A stretch of DNA of 64,000 nt from Nitrospira japonica (GCF_900169565.1 NZ_LT828648.1:588876-652875), one strand, 5' to 3'; shown: positions 17,593-27,334, numbered from the stretch's first letter. Made by a program: numbers and translations. The notes: generated from the letters alone by a model not told the origin.

Positions 17593-18051
17593 ATGCCTCG
17601 CTATTCATCTTTCTTGCTGGTAGTGATCGGTGTTCTCTCTCTCAATGGCTGCGCGATGTACACGTCACCCTCCACCTATTTCGCCGATCGTTCGGCGAGA
17701 AAGGATATCGCCGCGCAAGCGAAGGATGCGAATCAGGTCCAAACCTTGCTCAATCTGATCACGATGATGGAAACCAGCGCGAAAGGCGCGGAGGGCGGGA
17801 AGGGCTACGATCAGCCGTTCCGCGATCTGCATAACCAATTTCATGCGTATGACAAAGAGTTCTGTTCATTGGACAAAGCAACACGGGCGAAGCCTGCCTA
17901 TGATCTGGCGGTGACACACAACAAGGAGTTGTGGGCGATTTTCCTCCGTACGTGGAAGTTCAAGGACGACCAGCCTCAGCGCCAACAGCACGTTGCCCTG
18001 TTCGCCGCTGAAGTCAAAGAGTTGCGCGAGACCATTGAGGCCTTGAAGTAA
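17593..18051 (+). CDS. Predicted lipoprotein upstream of the peroxidase
   Basis: A 152-residue protein with a lipobox VLSLNGC and a helical mature part (KDANQVQTLLNLITMMET, later HVALFAAEVKELRETIEAL). AAGGAG lies 6 bases before the ATG at 17593, which fixes the start; the frame is open upstream. The haem peroxidase gene follows 47 bases later on the same strand, so the two lipoproteins may be co-expressed. No family recognised. Confidence 0.6.
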   Translation: MPRYSSFLLVVIGVLSLNGCAMYTSPSTYFADRSARKDIAAQAKDANQVQTLLNLITMMETSAKGAEGGKGYDQPFRDLHNQFHAYDKEFCSLDKATRAKPAYDLAVTHNKELWAIFLRTWKFKDDQPQRQQHVALFAAEVKELRETIEALK

Positions 18052-18098
18052 CGCCGGCCGCACGAGCGCGCTTCAGAAAACCGGACATACGGTGAGGA

Positions 18099-21083
18099 AT
18101 GAACATGATATGTCAAGCTGTCGAGCGAGCCCGTTCGCATAAAATCTTCTCCTGGTGGTTGTTTTTATTCACGCTCGCATCCGGGGGCTGCGCCTCCCTA
18201 GACCCGGGTGAATTGACCTCTTGCGTCAAATACACCTGGAGATTCCAACGGCCAATACCCGACGATCCAGCCCTGCGATTTCTCGGCAAGGTCCGGGAGG
18301 AAACCGCTCGTTGTCGCGGCGGGGAGGACGCCGTTGCGCTGAGACGCCTCCCCTGGGTGGACTGGCAGAACTATTGGGCCACGGGAGACGCGACGTCGAG
18401 GTCGTATGGCCCGGCCGGTGGGATTGGACATCTGCTGCCGAACGGACGTGGAATCGACGGAGCATTGCTCGATCTGACGTATCAACGACTGGAAATGATC
18501 AAGTTCAACCTCTTCGACAACAGCGGCACGTATGAGAAATACATGCGACTCCTGGGAGATCCAGCCGGTGTCTTTCACGACCCTTATGACGAAATGAGAG
18601 TTCCCGAAAAGACGCCATTATCCGGAACAGCCGCCAATCCCGAATATGCCAGGCTCACTGCGCACGGATTGACGGTCCATGCAGATGGGACCCAAGAGTG
18701 TCACGGCGAATTGATTCGATTCCGCGATCGGAACGGCTACTGCAACGACGTATTCAACCCGCTCATGGGCTCGACCAATCAGCCGTTGGCCCGGAACGTC
18801 CAATTCGAGGCTGCCACATTCCTCGATCTGGATGATCAGAAGATCAGCCGCGAAACCAGGAATCGACATGACCATCGGCTCTCGCTCTACAAGCCCAACC
18901 CGCAGTTGATCAGCAGGAAGCTCTTCACTCGGGATCAGTCCACGTCGGAGAACTGCCATGAGGGACGCGGATCGGCGACCGAACCTTCGACCTGTCACTA
19001 TGAGAAAGCCACCTGGTTCAACGTCCTCGCCGCGTTTTGGATTCAATTCATGACCCACGATTGGTTCTCTCATCTCGACGAAGGACGGAACTCATCGACC
19101 ATGATGGGCATGGGATGCACCGAGGAACTGGCGAAGACCATCCACTGTCGCCCCGGCGATCAGACCGGTCAGGCGTTGGTCCACACCGAAGATCCGGGCA
19201 CGTTTCGAATCGGGGATAAGGAGCATCTGAAAAAGGCCCACAAAACGACGTTGAATCGGGTAACCGCATGGTGGGATGCCTCGCAAATTTATGGGTACGA
19301 CGAGACCTCCACGCTGCGCGCCAAGAAGGATCCGGCCGATGCCGCCAGACTCTTGATGCGGCAGGTCGGTGAACAACCTCAGGAGAGCAGGAAACAAGAG
19401 GGATGGAAGCAGGGATACCTTCCGGTGCTCGATCAATCGGATCGGGGGCACATGAATCCGGCCTGGGAAGGCCAGGAGGCGACCGCCTTTCCGGACAACT
19501 GGTCCATCGGGCTCAGCTTCTTTCATAACCTCTTTGCCCGCGAGCACAACAAGTTCGTGGAGGTCTTTCATCAGCAGGATCCCGAGAAAGATAGCGGATT
19601 GCGCCGGCCCGAGCATCCGGATGCTCCCGTGCCGTACAAGGATGTCACCCCCCGAGAGCTCTTCGAGATCGCGCGGCTCGTGGTGTCGGCCGAGATCGCC
19701 AAGATTCATACGATCGAATGGACCACGCAGCTGTTGTATGACGAGCCCCTCGACAAGGGGATGAATGCGCAATGGTCCGGCCTGTTCGAAAGCTTCCCGG
19801 CCGTGGCCTCAGCCATGTCGAATTCGATGAAAGATCTGAAGAAGTCAGGAGACGTCGCAGAGGCCAATCTCAAGTATTCGGCTTACGCAGCCGGCCCCGG
19901 CATCTTTGGATTAGGTAATGCCATTCACAGCTGCTGGCACGTCTTCTTCTGTCCCGACAAATGGAACTTCACGGACCTCAACGATATCAACGGAGGCACG
20001 CACCATTTCGGATCGCCGTTCAACTTTCCCGAAGAATTCATTTCGGTGTATCGGTTGCATCCGATGCTGCCCGACTTGCTGGAATACAGAGACATGAGCC
20101 AGCCGGACCGGATCGTTCAGACAATGCCGGTGGTGGATAGCTTCCGAAAGAAGGCGACCGGGGTCATGGAGCATACCGGCCTGGCCAACTGGGCCTTGTC
20201 GATGGGTCGGCAGCGCCTCGGCGCCCTGACGCTGATGAATCACCCGCAATTTCTCCAGAATCTGCCGATCGACGCCAACGGGGGCCGGATCGACGTGGCC
20301 GCGCTCGACATCATCCGGGACAGGGAACGAGGCATTCCGAGGTTCAATGAGTTTCGCCGGCAATACGGGCTTCGGACGTTGACGAGCTTCGACGATTTCA
20401 TCGATCACAGTCTCGAGGAATCCGCGAAACACGACCCGGCCAAACAGCGAGAGCTCGATCGACAGCGAGACATGGTCGCCCGGCTCAGAGAGGTGTACGG
20501 ATCGCACGTCTGCCACAAGTTCAAACTCGTGGACGGCAAGCAAGAACCCAACAGGATTACGGATGCGCAGGTGAACGAGGACGGGACGCCGATCGATGAC
20601 TGTCTGGGGGCTGCGGACGGCGCCACGATCGACAACATCGAAGACCTCGATACCATCGTGGGCTGGCTCGCTGAACCCGTTCGGCCGCACGGCTTTGCGA
20701 TCTCAGAGACGCAATTCCAGGTCTTCATTCTCAATGCGTCACGGCGGCTGTTCAGCGACCGTTTCTTTACGTCCAGTTTCCGGCCCGAATTCTACTCGCA
20801 TCTGGGCGTCGAATGGGTCATGAATAACGGGCCGGCGGGTCGATGCGTGGAACGGTCGTGGCTCTTGTTCGAGAAAGTCGATCCCTCGCCGCTCAAGTGC
20901 ATCTTGCGTCGGACGATCCCCGAATTGGAGCAAGAACTCGAACACGTGGTCAACGCGTTCGATCCATGGGCGCGCGACCGAGGGCGTTACTATGACTTGC
21001 GGTGGAAAGCGCGTGAGGGCGCGGCGTCAGACGACGCATTCGTCGAAGCAACCAATACAAGTGCGCGCGAGAATCGCAAATAA
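18099..21083 (+). CDS. Animal-type haem peroxidase / dioxygenase-like lipoprotein
   Basis: At 994 residues this is a very large member of the peroxidase-cyclooxygenase superfamily. It has a lipoprotein signal (LASGGC), so it is probably membrane-anchored on the cell exterior or periplasmic side. The distal haem region is QFMTHDWFSH at about residue 316, followed by ITAWWDASQIYG-like and NLFAREHNKF motifs. The proximal-haem region EEFISVYRLHPMLPDLLEYRD at about 650 matches the form found in cyclooxygenases, plant alpha-dioxygenases and fungal diol synthases rather than myeloperoxidase-type enzymes. A role in lipid or phenolic oxidation or peroxide chemistry is likely. It is probably co-transcribed with the lipoprotein gene upstream. 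Confidence 0.82.
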   Translation: MNMICQAVERARSHKIFSWWLFLFTLASGGCASLDPGELTSCVKYTWRFQRPIPDDPALRFLGKVREETARCRGGEDAVALRRLPWVDWQNYWATGDATSRSYGPAGGIGHLLPNGRGIDGALLDLTYQRLEMIKFNLFDNSGTYEKYMRLLGDPAGVFHDPYDEMRVPEKTPLSGTAANPEYARLTAHGLTVHADGTQECHGELIRFRDRNGYCNDVFNPLMGSTNQPLARNVQFEAATFLDLDDQKISRETRNRHDHRLSLYKPNPQLISRKLFTRDQSTSENCHEGRGSATEPSTCHYEKATWFNVLAAFWIQFMTHDWFSHLDEGRNSSTMMGMGCTEELAKTIHCRPGDQTGQALVHTEDPGTFRIGDKEHLKKAHKTTLNRVTAWWDASQIYGYDETSTLRAKKDPADAARLLMRQVGEQPQESRKQEGWKQGYLPVLDQSDRGHMNPAWEGQEATAFPDNWSIGLSFFHNLFAREHNKFVEVFHQQDPEKDSGLRRPEHPDAPVPYKDVTPRELFEIARLVVSAEIAKIHTIEWTTQLLYDEPLDKGMNAQWSGLFESFPAVASAMSNSMKDLKKSGDVAEANLKYSAYAAGPGIFGLGNAIHSCWHVFFCPDKWNFTDLNDINGGTHHFGSPFNFPEEFISVYRLHPMLPDLLEYRDMSQPDRIVQTMPVVDSFRKKATGVMEHTGLANWALSMGRQRLGALTLMNHPQFLQNLPIDANGGRIDVAALDIIRDRERGIPRFNEFRRQYGLRTLTSFDDFIDHSLEESAKHDPAKQRELDRQRDMVARLREVYGSHVCHKFKLVDGKQEPNRITDAQVNEDGTPIDDCLGAADGATIDNIEDLDTIVGWLAEPVRPHGFAISETQFQVFILNASRRLFSDRFFTSSFRPEFYSHLGVEWVMNNGPAGRCVERSWLLFEKVDPSPLKCILRRTIPELEQELEHVVNAFDPWARDRGRYYDLRWKAREGAASDDAFVEATNTSARENRK

Positions 21084-21134
21084 TGAAGGGATGTGAGTCG
21101 GCGGAGCGACGGGCGGTGATTGAACGGCGCGATC

Positions 21135-21524
21135 ATGATACGGATCAAACGCGTGTACAGCGAAGTCGGCTCCCGGGACGGCATGAGGATTCTCGTGGAC
21201 CGGGTTTGGCCCAGGGGTATCAGTAAAGACCGGGCCCACGTCGCTGAATGGCGAAAGGACCTGGCGCCGAGCACGACGCTTCGCAAATGGTTCGGGCATG
21301 AACCGGCCAGATGGACCGAATTTCGCAGGCGGTATCGAACGGAATTAGTCCGCTCGGGAATGATGGACGAGTTGCAAAAGTTGCGGCGCCTGTCGCGAAA
21401 GAGATCGATCACCCTTGTCTATGGCGCAGCCGACGAGACGCACAACCAGGCAGCGGCCTTAATGGACTTCATCACAAAGCCGGCCGGACCGCCATCGAGA
21501 GCACCCCGCCGTCGCCGAGCATGA
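21135..21524 (+). CDS. DUF488 (YeaO-like) family protein
   Basis: The 129-residue product has the DUF488 signature: IKRVYSEVGSRDGMRILVDRVWPRGIS, then WRKDLAPSTTLRKWFGH, W...FRRRYRTEL and TLVYGAADETHNQA. Family function is unproven. I use the ATG at 21135, which matches the family N-terminus; a TTG five codons earlier is an alternative. The C-terminus carries a short basic tail. It follows the peroxidase gene by about 50 bases. Confidence 0.85.
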   Translation: MIRIKRVYSEVGSRDGMRILVDRVWPRGISKDRAHVAEWRKDLAPSTTLRKWFGHEPARWTEFRRRYRTELVRSGMMDELQKLRRLSRKRSITLVYGAADETHNQAAALMDFITKPAGPPSRAPRRRRA

Positions 21525-21551
21525 CTCCCGCCGCACTCATCCCCCGCATGC

Positions 21552-22040
21552 CTAAGAGTTCTGCCGGGCCATTTGTTCGAAAAATGCCTGGCCCCGCTTC
21601 TTCAATTCCTCGGGAGGCACGTCCTCTTTGTGCGTGGCAATGGTCCACTGGTGGCCGAAGGGGTCGGCCACGGTACCGGCGCGGTCGCCCCAAAACATGT
21701 CCGCCACCGGCATGATCGATTTCGCACCCGCAGCTATCGCTTGATTGAACACTCTGTCAGCGTCTTGCACATAGAGAAACAGGCCGACCGTCGTGCCGCC
21801 GATGCTCTGGGGACCGGGGCAACCCCGTTGGGGGTTCTCCTCGCCTAGCATGACGATCGAATCTCCAATCTTGACCTCGCCATGCATCAGCTGTTTGCCG
21901 TCGGGCGTCATGAACCGGCCACGCTCCTCCGCGCCGAATGCTTTCTTGTAGAACTCCATGGCCTCCAAGCCACCGCGTATCGCAAGGTGCGGGCTGACCG
22001 TATGATAGCCCTCGGGAATCGGCCGTACTTGTGATGCCAT
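21552..22040 (-). CDS. VOC-fold (PhnB/glyoxalase-like) protein
   Basis: The 162-residue product shows the PhnB-type pattern: VSPHLAIRGGLEAMEFYKKAFGAEE, GEVKIGDSIVMLGEE, and WGDRAGTVADPFGHQWTIATH. These proteins are metal-dependent or metal-lost vicinal-oxygen-chelate folds; the substrate cannot be predicted. GGGAGGGT directly precedes the ATG at 22040, which I prefer over the frame's first ATG at 22103. It converges on the DUF488 gene. Confidence 0.87.
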   Translation of the reverse strand: MASQVRPIPEGYHTVSPHLAIRGGLEAMEFYKKAFGAEERGRFMTPDGKQLMHGEVKIGDSIVMLGEENPQRGCPGPQSIGGTTVGLFLYVQDADRVFNQAIAAGAKSIMPVADMFWGDRAGTVADPFGHQWTIATHKEDVPPEELKKRGQAFFEQMARQNS

Positions 22041-22128
22041 GCTACCCTCCCTTAATAAGGATGTGGTGACGCCGGGATGAATTCGCCCGACGATATGCGA
22101 CATCGTTCACACGCACGCACTCATGCTG

Positions 22129-24183
22129 CTAGTGCGGCACTGTTTCCAGACGCTCCAACGTTCGATGTCGCGTCTTGATCTCATCTGCCTGGCTCCCAAA
22201 GAGAGATTCTACAATCTGCAGGAATCGTTTGTCGCATCGATGGGCCTGCACCGACTCCTTGAGCGACTGTGCCTTCCTTTCATAGGAGACATCGGACAGG
22301 ATGGTGGTAGCCGCGCGCTCCATCGCGTCAATCGATGCTTGTCCTGATCGGACATACTCGCCGACGCCGAATTCCTGCACGTAGTCCATCATCAAATACT
22401 GGTCCAAGTTGTAGGGCAGACCTATCACGGGAACGCCTGCTGCGAGCGCCTGGTAAACCGTAGTGCTTCCACCATTGCAGATGACGATGTTCGCGCGCCG
22501 GGCAGCTTCAAGGCCGGGCAAATATTCACCAACCCATACCTGACCCGGAACGGATGCCGGTGTCGGATGTCCGGCAGTCGAAACCATGGCATTGACCCCC
22601 AAGCGCGCGAGCATTGTTAAGACGCCGGGCAGCAGCTCGCCTTTCCCTGAACTCCCCAGACTCACGTAAGCCAGCGGACGGTCCTTCGGCACGTCGTCCC
22701 ACCAATCCGGCGCCGAATCATATGACCAGAGAATCGGGCCGAGGTAGTGATGATGAGACGGACGCTTGAACGTCGGCACGAGCTCGGGCAAATCGGCATA
22801 CAGGGTCTTATCTCCATCGGTGAAGCTGGACGACAGATCGTACCGGATCGCCGGCAATCCATAGTCGCGCCTGATTCTATTCAGGGCGGTCGCATGGTGA
22901 GCGAATACGATCGGCCTGAGGAGATTGAACAACCCCTGCCCGAGACGCACTCCGAACCGATCGACGATCTCGACGTCGGGGACGACGAACCTCGGCCGTG
23001 CATAGGGGCTCCAATACGCGTTGGCGATGCTCAAATATGGAATCCCGACCACGCGGGCACTGGCCGACAGCGACAAACGAAAATCGCCCACAACCACATC
23101 GGGACCGAGTCTGGCGAGAAGCCGGAGGTCCTCTTTCACATAGCCGCGCAATTCCTCCTCGGTATACAGCGGGTCCGCTTCGATCAACCGGCGGTGGAAT
23201 TGCGCGCTGCTGATGGAATGGATTGAATGAACGGGAAATGGCAACCGTCCAAACACAGATAGATATCGACGATCGCAGGCGAGATGAACGTCGTAACGAC
23301 GGGGATTGAGCGTACGTGCCAAAGCCACGGTTCGAGCGATGTGTGCCAATGTCACGGATTCGGCTATGAACAATATCCGGCGACGGATGGCCCTCCGGTC
23401 GTTCCCTTTCGCAACTTGAGGACATGCTCGCCTTGGCGGCATCGCGTGAGGCGCTTTGAAGCTCCGAACGAGGCCTGAGACATCCATACGACGGGACAGC
23501 AGCTTGCCGGCCACCATCCGAGTAATCTGTCCGATGTCCCGTCCTTGACGAAAATGACTGTCGCGCAAGTGCCGGCCGTACTCCACCGAGATCGGCACCG
23601 AGCGGATCGGAGTTCCCAGCCGGCCTGCTTCGATCAGAATCTCGCTCTCGAAGACAAATCCCGTCTCGTGGTCGCACCGGATTCCGGCGGTGCGGAGCAC
23701 GGAAGACGGATAAATACGAAATCCCGATTGACTGTCGCCGATGGGTTGCCCGGCCGCCCAGGAAATCCAAAAATTGGCCATGCGGTTGGCGGCGTACCGC
23801 TTCGGCGGAATTCGACGGGGATCGTGCAGCCGGGAGCCGATGACGACGGCCAGAGGGTCCCGCCGATGCATCGCGATCAGGGCCGGAATGTCATTCGCAT
23901 CGTGTTGGCCGTCGCCATCAAGGGTGATAATCGCCGTGGCATGTTGTTCCATCGCCTGCTGCATGCCGTGCCAGAGGGCGGCGGCCTTGCCTCTATTGTG
24001 CCGATGGCGAAGCACCACGACCGGCAGGTCTTGGCAAACCGTGGCCGTGTGATCGCTCGATCCGTCGTCCACAATAATGACCCGGGACACATATTCCAAC
24101 GTCCGGGCTGCCACCTCGCGAATGGTGAACGCTTCGTTATAGGCGGGAATGACCGCCACGAATTCCGACGATACGCGGCTCAT
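22129..24183 (-). CDS. Fused GT2 - GT1-type glycosyltransferase
   Basis: A 684-residue two-domain protein. Residues 1-235 are a family-2 glycosyltransferase of the dolichol-phosphate-sugar synthase kind (AVIPAYNEAFTI, VIIVDDGSSDHT, TLDGDGQHD with the DxD-like metal site). Residues 265-660 resemble GT1/GT28 UDP-sugar transferases: AYVSLGSSGKGELL and VICNGGSTTVYQALAAGVPVIGLPYNLDQ, the nucleotide-binding C-terminal region. The fusion is unusual. It is the last gene of the acyl-product operon, overlapping the ketoreductase stop by four bases, and suggests that the product is glycosylated, perhaps with two sugars. Confidence 0.85.
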   Translation of the reverse strand: MSRVSSEFVAVIPAYNEAFTIREVAARTLEYVSRVIIVDDGSSDHTATVCQDLPVVVLRHRHNRGKAAALWHGMQQAMEQHATAIITLDGDGQHDANDIPALIAMHRRDPLAVVIGSRLHDPRRIPPKRYAANRMANFWISWAAGQPIGDSQSGFRIYPSSVLRTAGIRCDHETGFVFESEILIEAGRLGTPIRSVPISVEYGRHLRDSHFRQGRDIGQITRMVAGKLLSRRMDVSGLVRSFKAPHAMPPRRACPQVAKGNDRRAIRRRILFIAESVTLAHIARTVALARTLNPRRYDVHLACDRRYLSVFGRLPFPVHSIHSISSAQFHRRLIEADPLYTEEELRGYVKEDLRLLARLGPDVVVGDFRLSLSASARVVGIPYLSIANAYWSPYARPRFVVPDVEIVDRFGVRLGQGLFNLLRPIVFAHHATALNRIRRDYGLPAIRYDLSSSFTDGDKTLYADLPELVPTFKRPSHHHYLGPILWSYDSAPDWWDDVPKDRPLAYVSLGSSGKGELLPGVLTMLARLGVNAMVSTAGHPTPASVPGQVWVGEYLPGLEAARRANIVICNGGSTTVYQALAAGVPVIGLPYNLDQYLMMDYVQEFGVGEYVRSGQASIDAMERAATTILSDVSYERKAQSLKESVQAHRCDKRFLQIVESLFGSQADEIKTRHRTLERLETVPH

Positions 24184-24908
24184 GCCATCGCTCCATTGAC
24201 TGAAATAATCTGGCCGGAAATATACGCGGCCGAGTCGGACACGAGATACGCGACAAGGCCGGCAACTTCCTGCGCAGTCCCCGCGCGCTTCATGGGGACC
24301 AGGCGGGTGATCGTGTCCTTGTCGAACAGCTGATCGGTCGCCGGAGTGGCAATCAGCCCCGGCGCCACGGCGTTCACGGTAATCCCTCTGGATGCCACTT
24401 CGAGCGCCAGGGCCTTGGTCGCGCCATGCAGACCGGCCTTCGCCGCCGCATAGTTGACCTGGCCGCGGTTCCCGATGAGCCCGCTGACGGACGTGATGGA
24501 CACAATGCGTCCCCAGCGCATCTGCATCATCGGGAGGAGCAACGGCTGCGTGACGTTGAAAAATCCTTTCAAAGACACATCGATGACGGTCTCCCAGTCG
24601 CTCGGCTCCATCCCGGCCAATGGCCCGTCCGAATAGATGCCCGCGTTGTTCACAATCATCTGGATGGGGCCGGCCTCCAGCAACGTCGCCAATGCGGCGG
24701 CGGTCTGCTCCCGATCGGTGACGTCGAACGCGATCGCCTCGGCGCTCCCGCCTTTGTCGCAGATGGCGTCCACCACGGTTTGCGCACGGTCCATGTGCCT
24801 GTGGCCGTGGACAATCACGTGATGACCATCCCTGGCGAGTGCTTCGCAGACGGCTGCTCCGATGCCGCCGCTTCCGCCTGTCACGATGGCTCGTTTGATC
24901 ATGGCCAT
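24180..24908 (-). CDS. 3-oxoacyl-ACP reductase, FabG type
   Basis: A classical short-chain dehydrogenase of 242 residues with the cofactor loop TGGSGGIG, the NNAG motif, the catalytic Ser in ITSVSG and the YAAAK catalytic pair, plus the FabG-like C-terminus SGQIISVNGAMA. It reduces the beta-keto group of the ACP-bound chain using NADPH. Its 5' end overlaps the dehydratase gene by 10 bases and its 3' end overlaps the glycosyltransferase by four, so it belongs firmly to the operon. It is the only ketoreductase there. Confidence 0.9.
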   Translation of the reverse strand: MAMIKRAIVTGGSGGIGAAVCEALARDGHHVIVHGHRHMDRAQTVVDAICDKGGSAEAIAFDVTDREQTAAALATLLEAGPIQMIVNNAGIYSDGPLAGMEPSDWETVIDVSLKGFFNVTQPLLLPMMQMRWGRIVSITSVSGLIGNRGQVNYAAAKAGLHGATKALALEVASRGITVNAVAPGLIATPATDQLFDKDTITRLVPMKRAGTAQEVAGLVAYLVSDSAAYISGQIISVNGAMA

Positions 24909-25360
24909 ACCCGGGACTCGCCCGGCGAGGCCTCCTTCGCCAACGGGTGTGCCATCACCACGATACGCCCGGTGAGAACCGTGGTTGAGCCTGCCGTCAC
25001 GGAAATGTCATAGATGCGCCCGTGATCGTGAGCCAACACCAGTTCCGCCCGAACCGTGAGTGGTTCGACCAGATCATCAAGCACCGCGACGTTGATGACC
25101 ACGTCGCGCACCGACGCCAATACTCGGCCATCCTGTGCGGAAACCGAACCGGCGAGCAGGGACCCATGCGCGGCAACTGCCTGTGATCCATACTCAATTG
25201 CACAGAGCGCATACAGGTCTGCGCCGCACCGTAATGGATGATCAGGCCGTCGATGACTGGTCGCCCGGCACACGATCGTGTGCTCGTTCCAGCTTTCGAC
25301 CGAGTCCAATAGGCACATGGCGCCCCGATGGGGAATAAGACCCTCGACCGAAGGATGCAT
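24899..25360 (-). CDS. Hotdog-fold hydroxyacyl-ACP dehydratase (ApeP-like)
   Basis: A 153-residue protein beginning SVEGLIPHRGAMCLLDSV, the N-terminal motif of dehydratases in aryl-polyene-type clusters, in which the histidine of PHRG is the likely catalytic base; DLYALCAIEYGSQAVAAHG is the central hotdog helix. It should remove water from the 3-hydroxyacyl-ACP. The ATG at 25360 lies one base past the TGA of the ketosynthase-like gene. The upstream open frame is a reading shadow of that gene. Confidence 0.82.
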   Translation of the reverse strand: MHPSVEGLIPHRGAMCLLDSVESWNEHTIVCRATSHRRPDHPLRCGADLYALCAIEYGSQAVAAHGSLLAGSVSAQDGRVLASVRDVVINVAVLDDLVEPLTVRAELVLAHDHGRIYDISVTAGSTTVLTGRIVVMAHPLAKEASPGESRVWP

Positions 25361-25361
25361 G

Positions 25362-26147
25362 TCATGCCTCGCAGGCCACGACGAGACTCTGTTCATTGGA
25401 ATAGTCCAACACGATCGATTGCGGTTGCCCCGACGCCAGCACCGACAGCAACGGGAACGATCGCGCCATGGGATTGGCATGCACGGCGCGGTCGATGGCA
25501 TCCGGAATTCCGGTCTGAGGCCGCGGAGACTCCAACTCGATCCACCAGCGCATGAGCGAAGCCCCATACCGCGGCGGCGCCAGAACGAATGCCACGGCCA
25601 AACTATGGGCGACGTTCCTCACGGCACGGAGAGGCTCGGGAAACGGCAGATCGTATCCCACCAGAAGCACGGCCTCCTGCTCGATCGTCGTATGTGCGGC
25701 GGCCTCCAGCAGGCCGGCCGCGAACGAATAATCAAAGGCACAGAGGCTGGTCGAACTCCGTCGGGACCCCGTGCCTATGCTCCAATATCCCGCCGGCGCG
25801 TTATAGACGGAGTTGTGAAATAAGGTCGGGGACACGCCGCCGGGGGATCCCGCCATCGACTCGCAGATCTTGTCGGTAATGTCTCCGTCCCCATCGGAAG
25901 ACGTAAAGACGGTGGCCACCTCATCACGAGGCAGATCACTCATCGTCAGCGCATCATCGGCCACCTTGATGGTGAGTCGTGCAGCCTCGCTACTCCTGCG
26001 GCGCTCGACGTTCGGAAGAATGTGCGGGATCGGTTTGACCGTCGGCCGAACCGTATGCGGCATGAGCCCGGTCAAGATGGAACGGGCGGCGGGCCAGTCC
26101 TCCAGTCCAGGGCCGAGGATACCGATTCCCAACACGTCCACGTTCAT
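25362..26147 (-). CDS. Ketosynthase chain-length-factor-like protein
   Basis: At 261 residues it is half the size of a full ketosynthase and matches the short beta-ketoacyl-synthase N-terminal domain proteins of aryl-polyene clusters: VFTSSDGDGDI, FHNSVYNAPAGYWSI and STSLCAFDYSFAAGLLEA. A cysteine (SLCAF) lies where the catalytic Cys is expected, but the two active-site histidines of a full enzyme are absent, so it may serve as a partner or chain-length factor of the neighbouring full ketosynthase. Four-base overlaps join it to that gene. Confidence 0.78.
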   Translation of the reverse strand: MNVDVLGIGILGPGLEDWPAARSILTGLMPHTVRPTVKPIPHILPNVERRRSSEAARLTIKVADDALTMSDLPRDEVATVFTSSDGDGDITDKICESMAGSPGGVSPTLFHNSVYNAPAGYWSIGTGSRRSSTSLCAFDYSFAAGLLEAAAHTTIEQEAVLLVGYDLPFPEPLRAVRNVAHSLAVAFVLAPPRYGASLMRWWIELESPRPQTGIPDAIDRAVHANPMARSFPLLSVLASGQPQSIVLDYSNEQSLVVACEA

Positions 26148-27334
26148 GACGAGGCCTTTCCGAACACCAAGCTGCAGTTGCAGCCGCCGAAGCCGAATGA
26201 ATTGCTCACAGCTTGTCGCAGCGATCGGCGCATCCCGATCAGCTCGATGCGGGCGCGCAATCGAGGATCGAGCACCTCCGTATTGACCGTGCCGGGAATG
26301 CGATCGTGGCGGAGGGCCAGGGCGACAATAATGGCTTCCGTGATCCCGGCGGCGCCGAGGGTGTGGCCGGTCGCGCCTTTGGTCGAACTGCAGCTGGTTT
26401 GTCGGCCAAAGACCCGGCTCACCGCTTCGTCTTCCGCCCGATCGTTTGCCTGCGTTCCGGTTCCGTGAAGATTGACATAATCGATGTCCGAGGGCTGAAG
26501 TCCGGCACGGGAAAGCGCCTGCTCCATGGCGAGAGCCGCGCCTTGCCCTTCGGGCTGGGGCGTCGACATATGATAGGCATCGCTGCTTTCACCATATCCA
26601 AGCAGTACGACGTCCGCTGCCGCGGGTCCAGGCCGTTCCAGCAATGCAAATCCGGCTGCTTCTCCGATGGACAAGCCGTTGCGTGCCACGTCGCAAGGTC
26701 GGCATGGCTCATCGGACAGCAGCCCCAGCGAGGCGAACCCGTACAGCGTCATGAGGCACAGGCTATCCACGCCCCCGACCACGACCGCATCACAGAGTCC
26801 GGCGTGAATCCAGCGCGCCGCGCTCGCGAACACTCTTGCGCTGGAGGCGCAGGCCGTCGAGACCGAGACGGCGGGACCCGTGAGTCCGAGATAACGCTGA
26901 ACAAATTCAGTGACCGAGAAGAGGTTCTGCTGATACCGATATCGAATGACGTCCGGCAGCTTCCCGTCAGCCGTTCGCCGGCGATAGGCCAGTTCCGTCT
27001 CCAATATCCCCGACGTGGTGGTGCCGAGAACCACGCCGACTCTGGCGGAACCATATCGTTGCCGAGCCGCATTCACAGCTCGTTCAAACCCATCCTGTTG
27101 CATCCCCAACAACGCCAATCGATTGTTGCGGCAATCCCAGGCGCCGAAACTTCCCGTGATCGGCTCCTCCTCGATCCCGGCGATCCGGCCGATCCATGTC
27201 TTGACGGTCACGTCGAGAAAATCGTTGGGGCGCAGGCCGTGCCGGCTCTCACTCAGCGCATTCCAGGTGGCCTGAAGGCCCAATCCGAGTGGATTCGCCG
27301 TGGCGAGCGCGGTCATGGCAAGCGGCGGCATCAT
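26144..27334 (-). CDS. Beta-ketoacyl-ACP synthase, FabF type
   Basis: The 396-residue protein has a complete KAS II-type active site: Cys in VSTACASSA at about 161, His in HGTGTQAND at about 290 and His in KGATGHTLGAAG at about 323, ending with NSFGFGGCN. It condenses malonyl-ACP with the growing chain. The start at 27334 overlaps the exporter gene's stop by four bases. Within the operon it pairs with the chain-length-factor-like protein and the ketoreductase and dehydratases to form a minimal type II chain-extension set. Confidence 0.9.
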   Translation of the reverse strand: MMPPLAMTALATANPLGLGLQATWNALSESRHGLRPNDFLDVTVKTWIGRIAGIEEEPITGSFGAWDCRNNRLALLGMQQDGFERAVNAARQRYGSARVGVVLGTTTSGILETELAYRRRTADGKLPDVIRYRYQQNLFSVTEFVQRYLGLTGPAVSVSTACASSARVFASAARWIHAGLCDAVVVGGVDSLCLMTLYGFASLGLLSDEPCRPCDVARNGLSIGEAAGFALLERPGPAAADVVLLGYGESSDAYHMSTPQPEGQGAALAMEQALSRAGLQPSDIDYVNLHGTGTQANDRAEDEAVSRVFGRQTSCSSTKGATGHTLGAAGITEAIIVALALRHDRIPGTVNTEVLDPRLRARIELIGMRRSLRQAVSNSFGFGGCNCSLVFGKASS

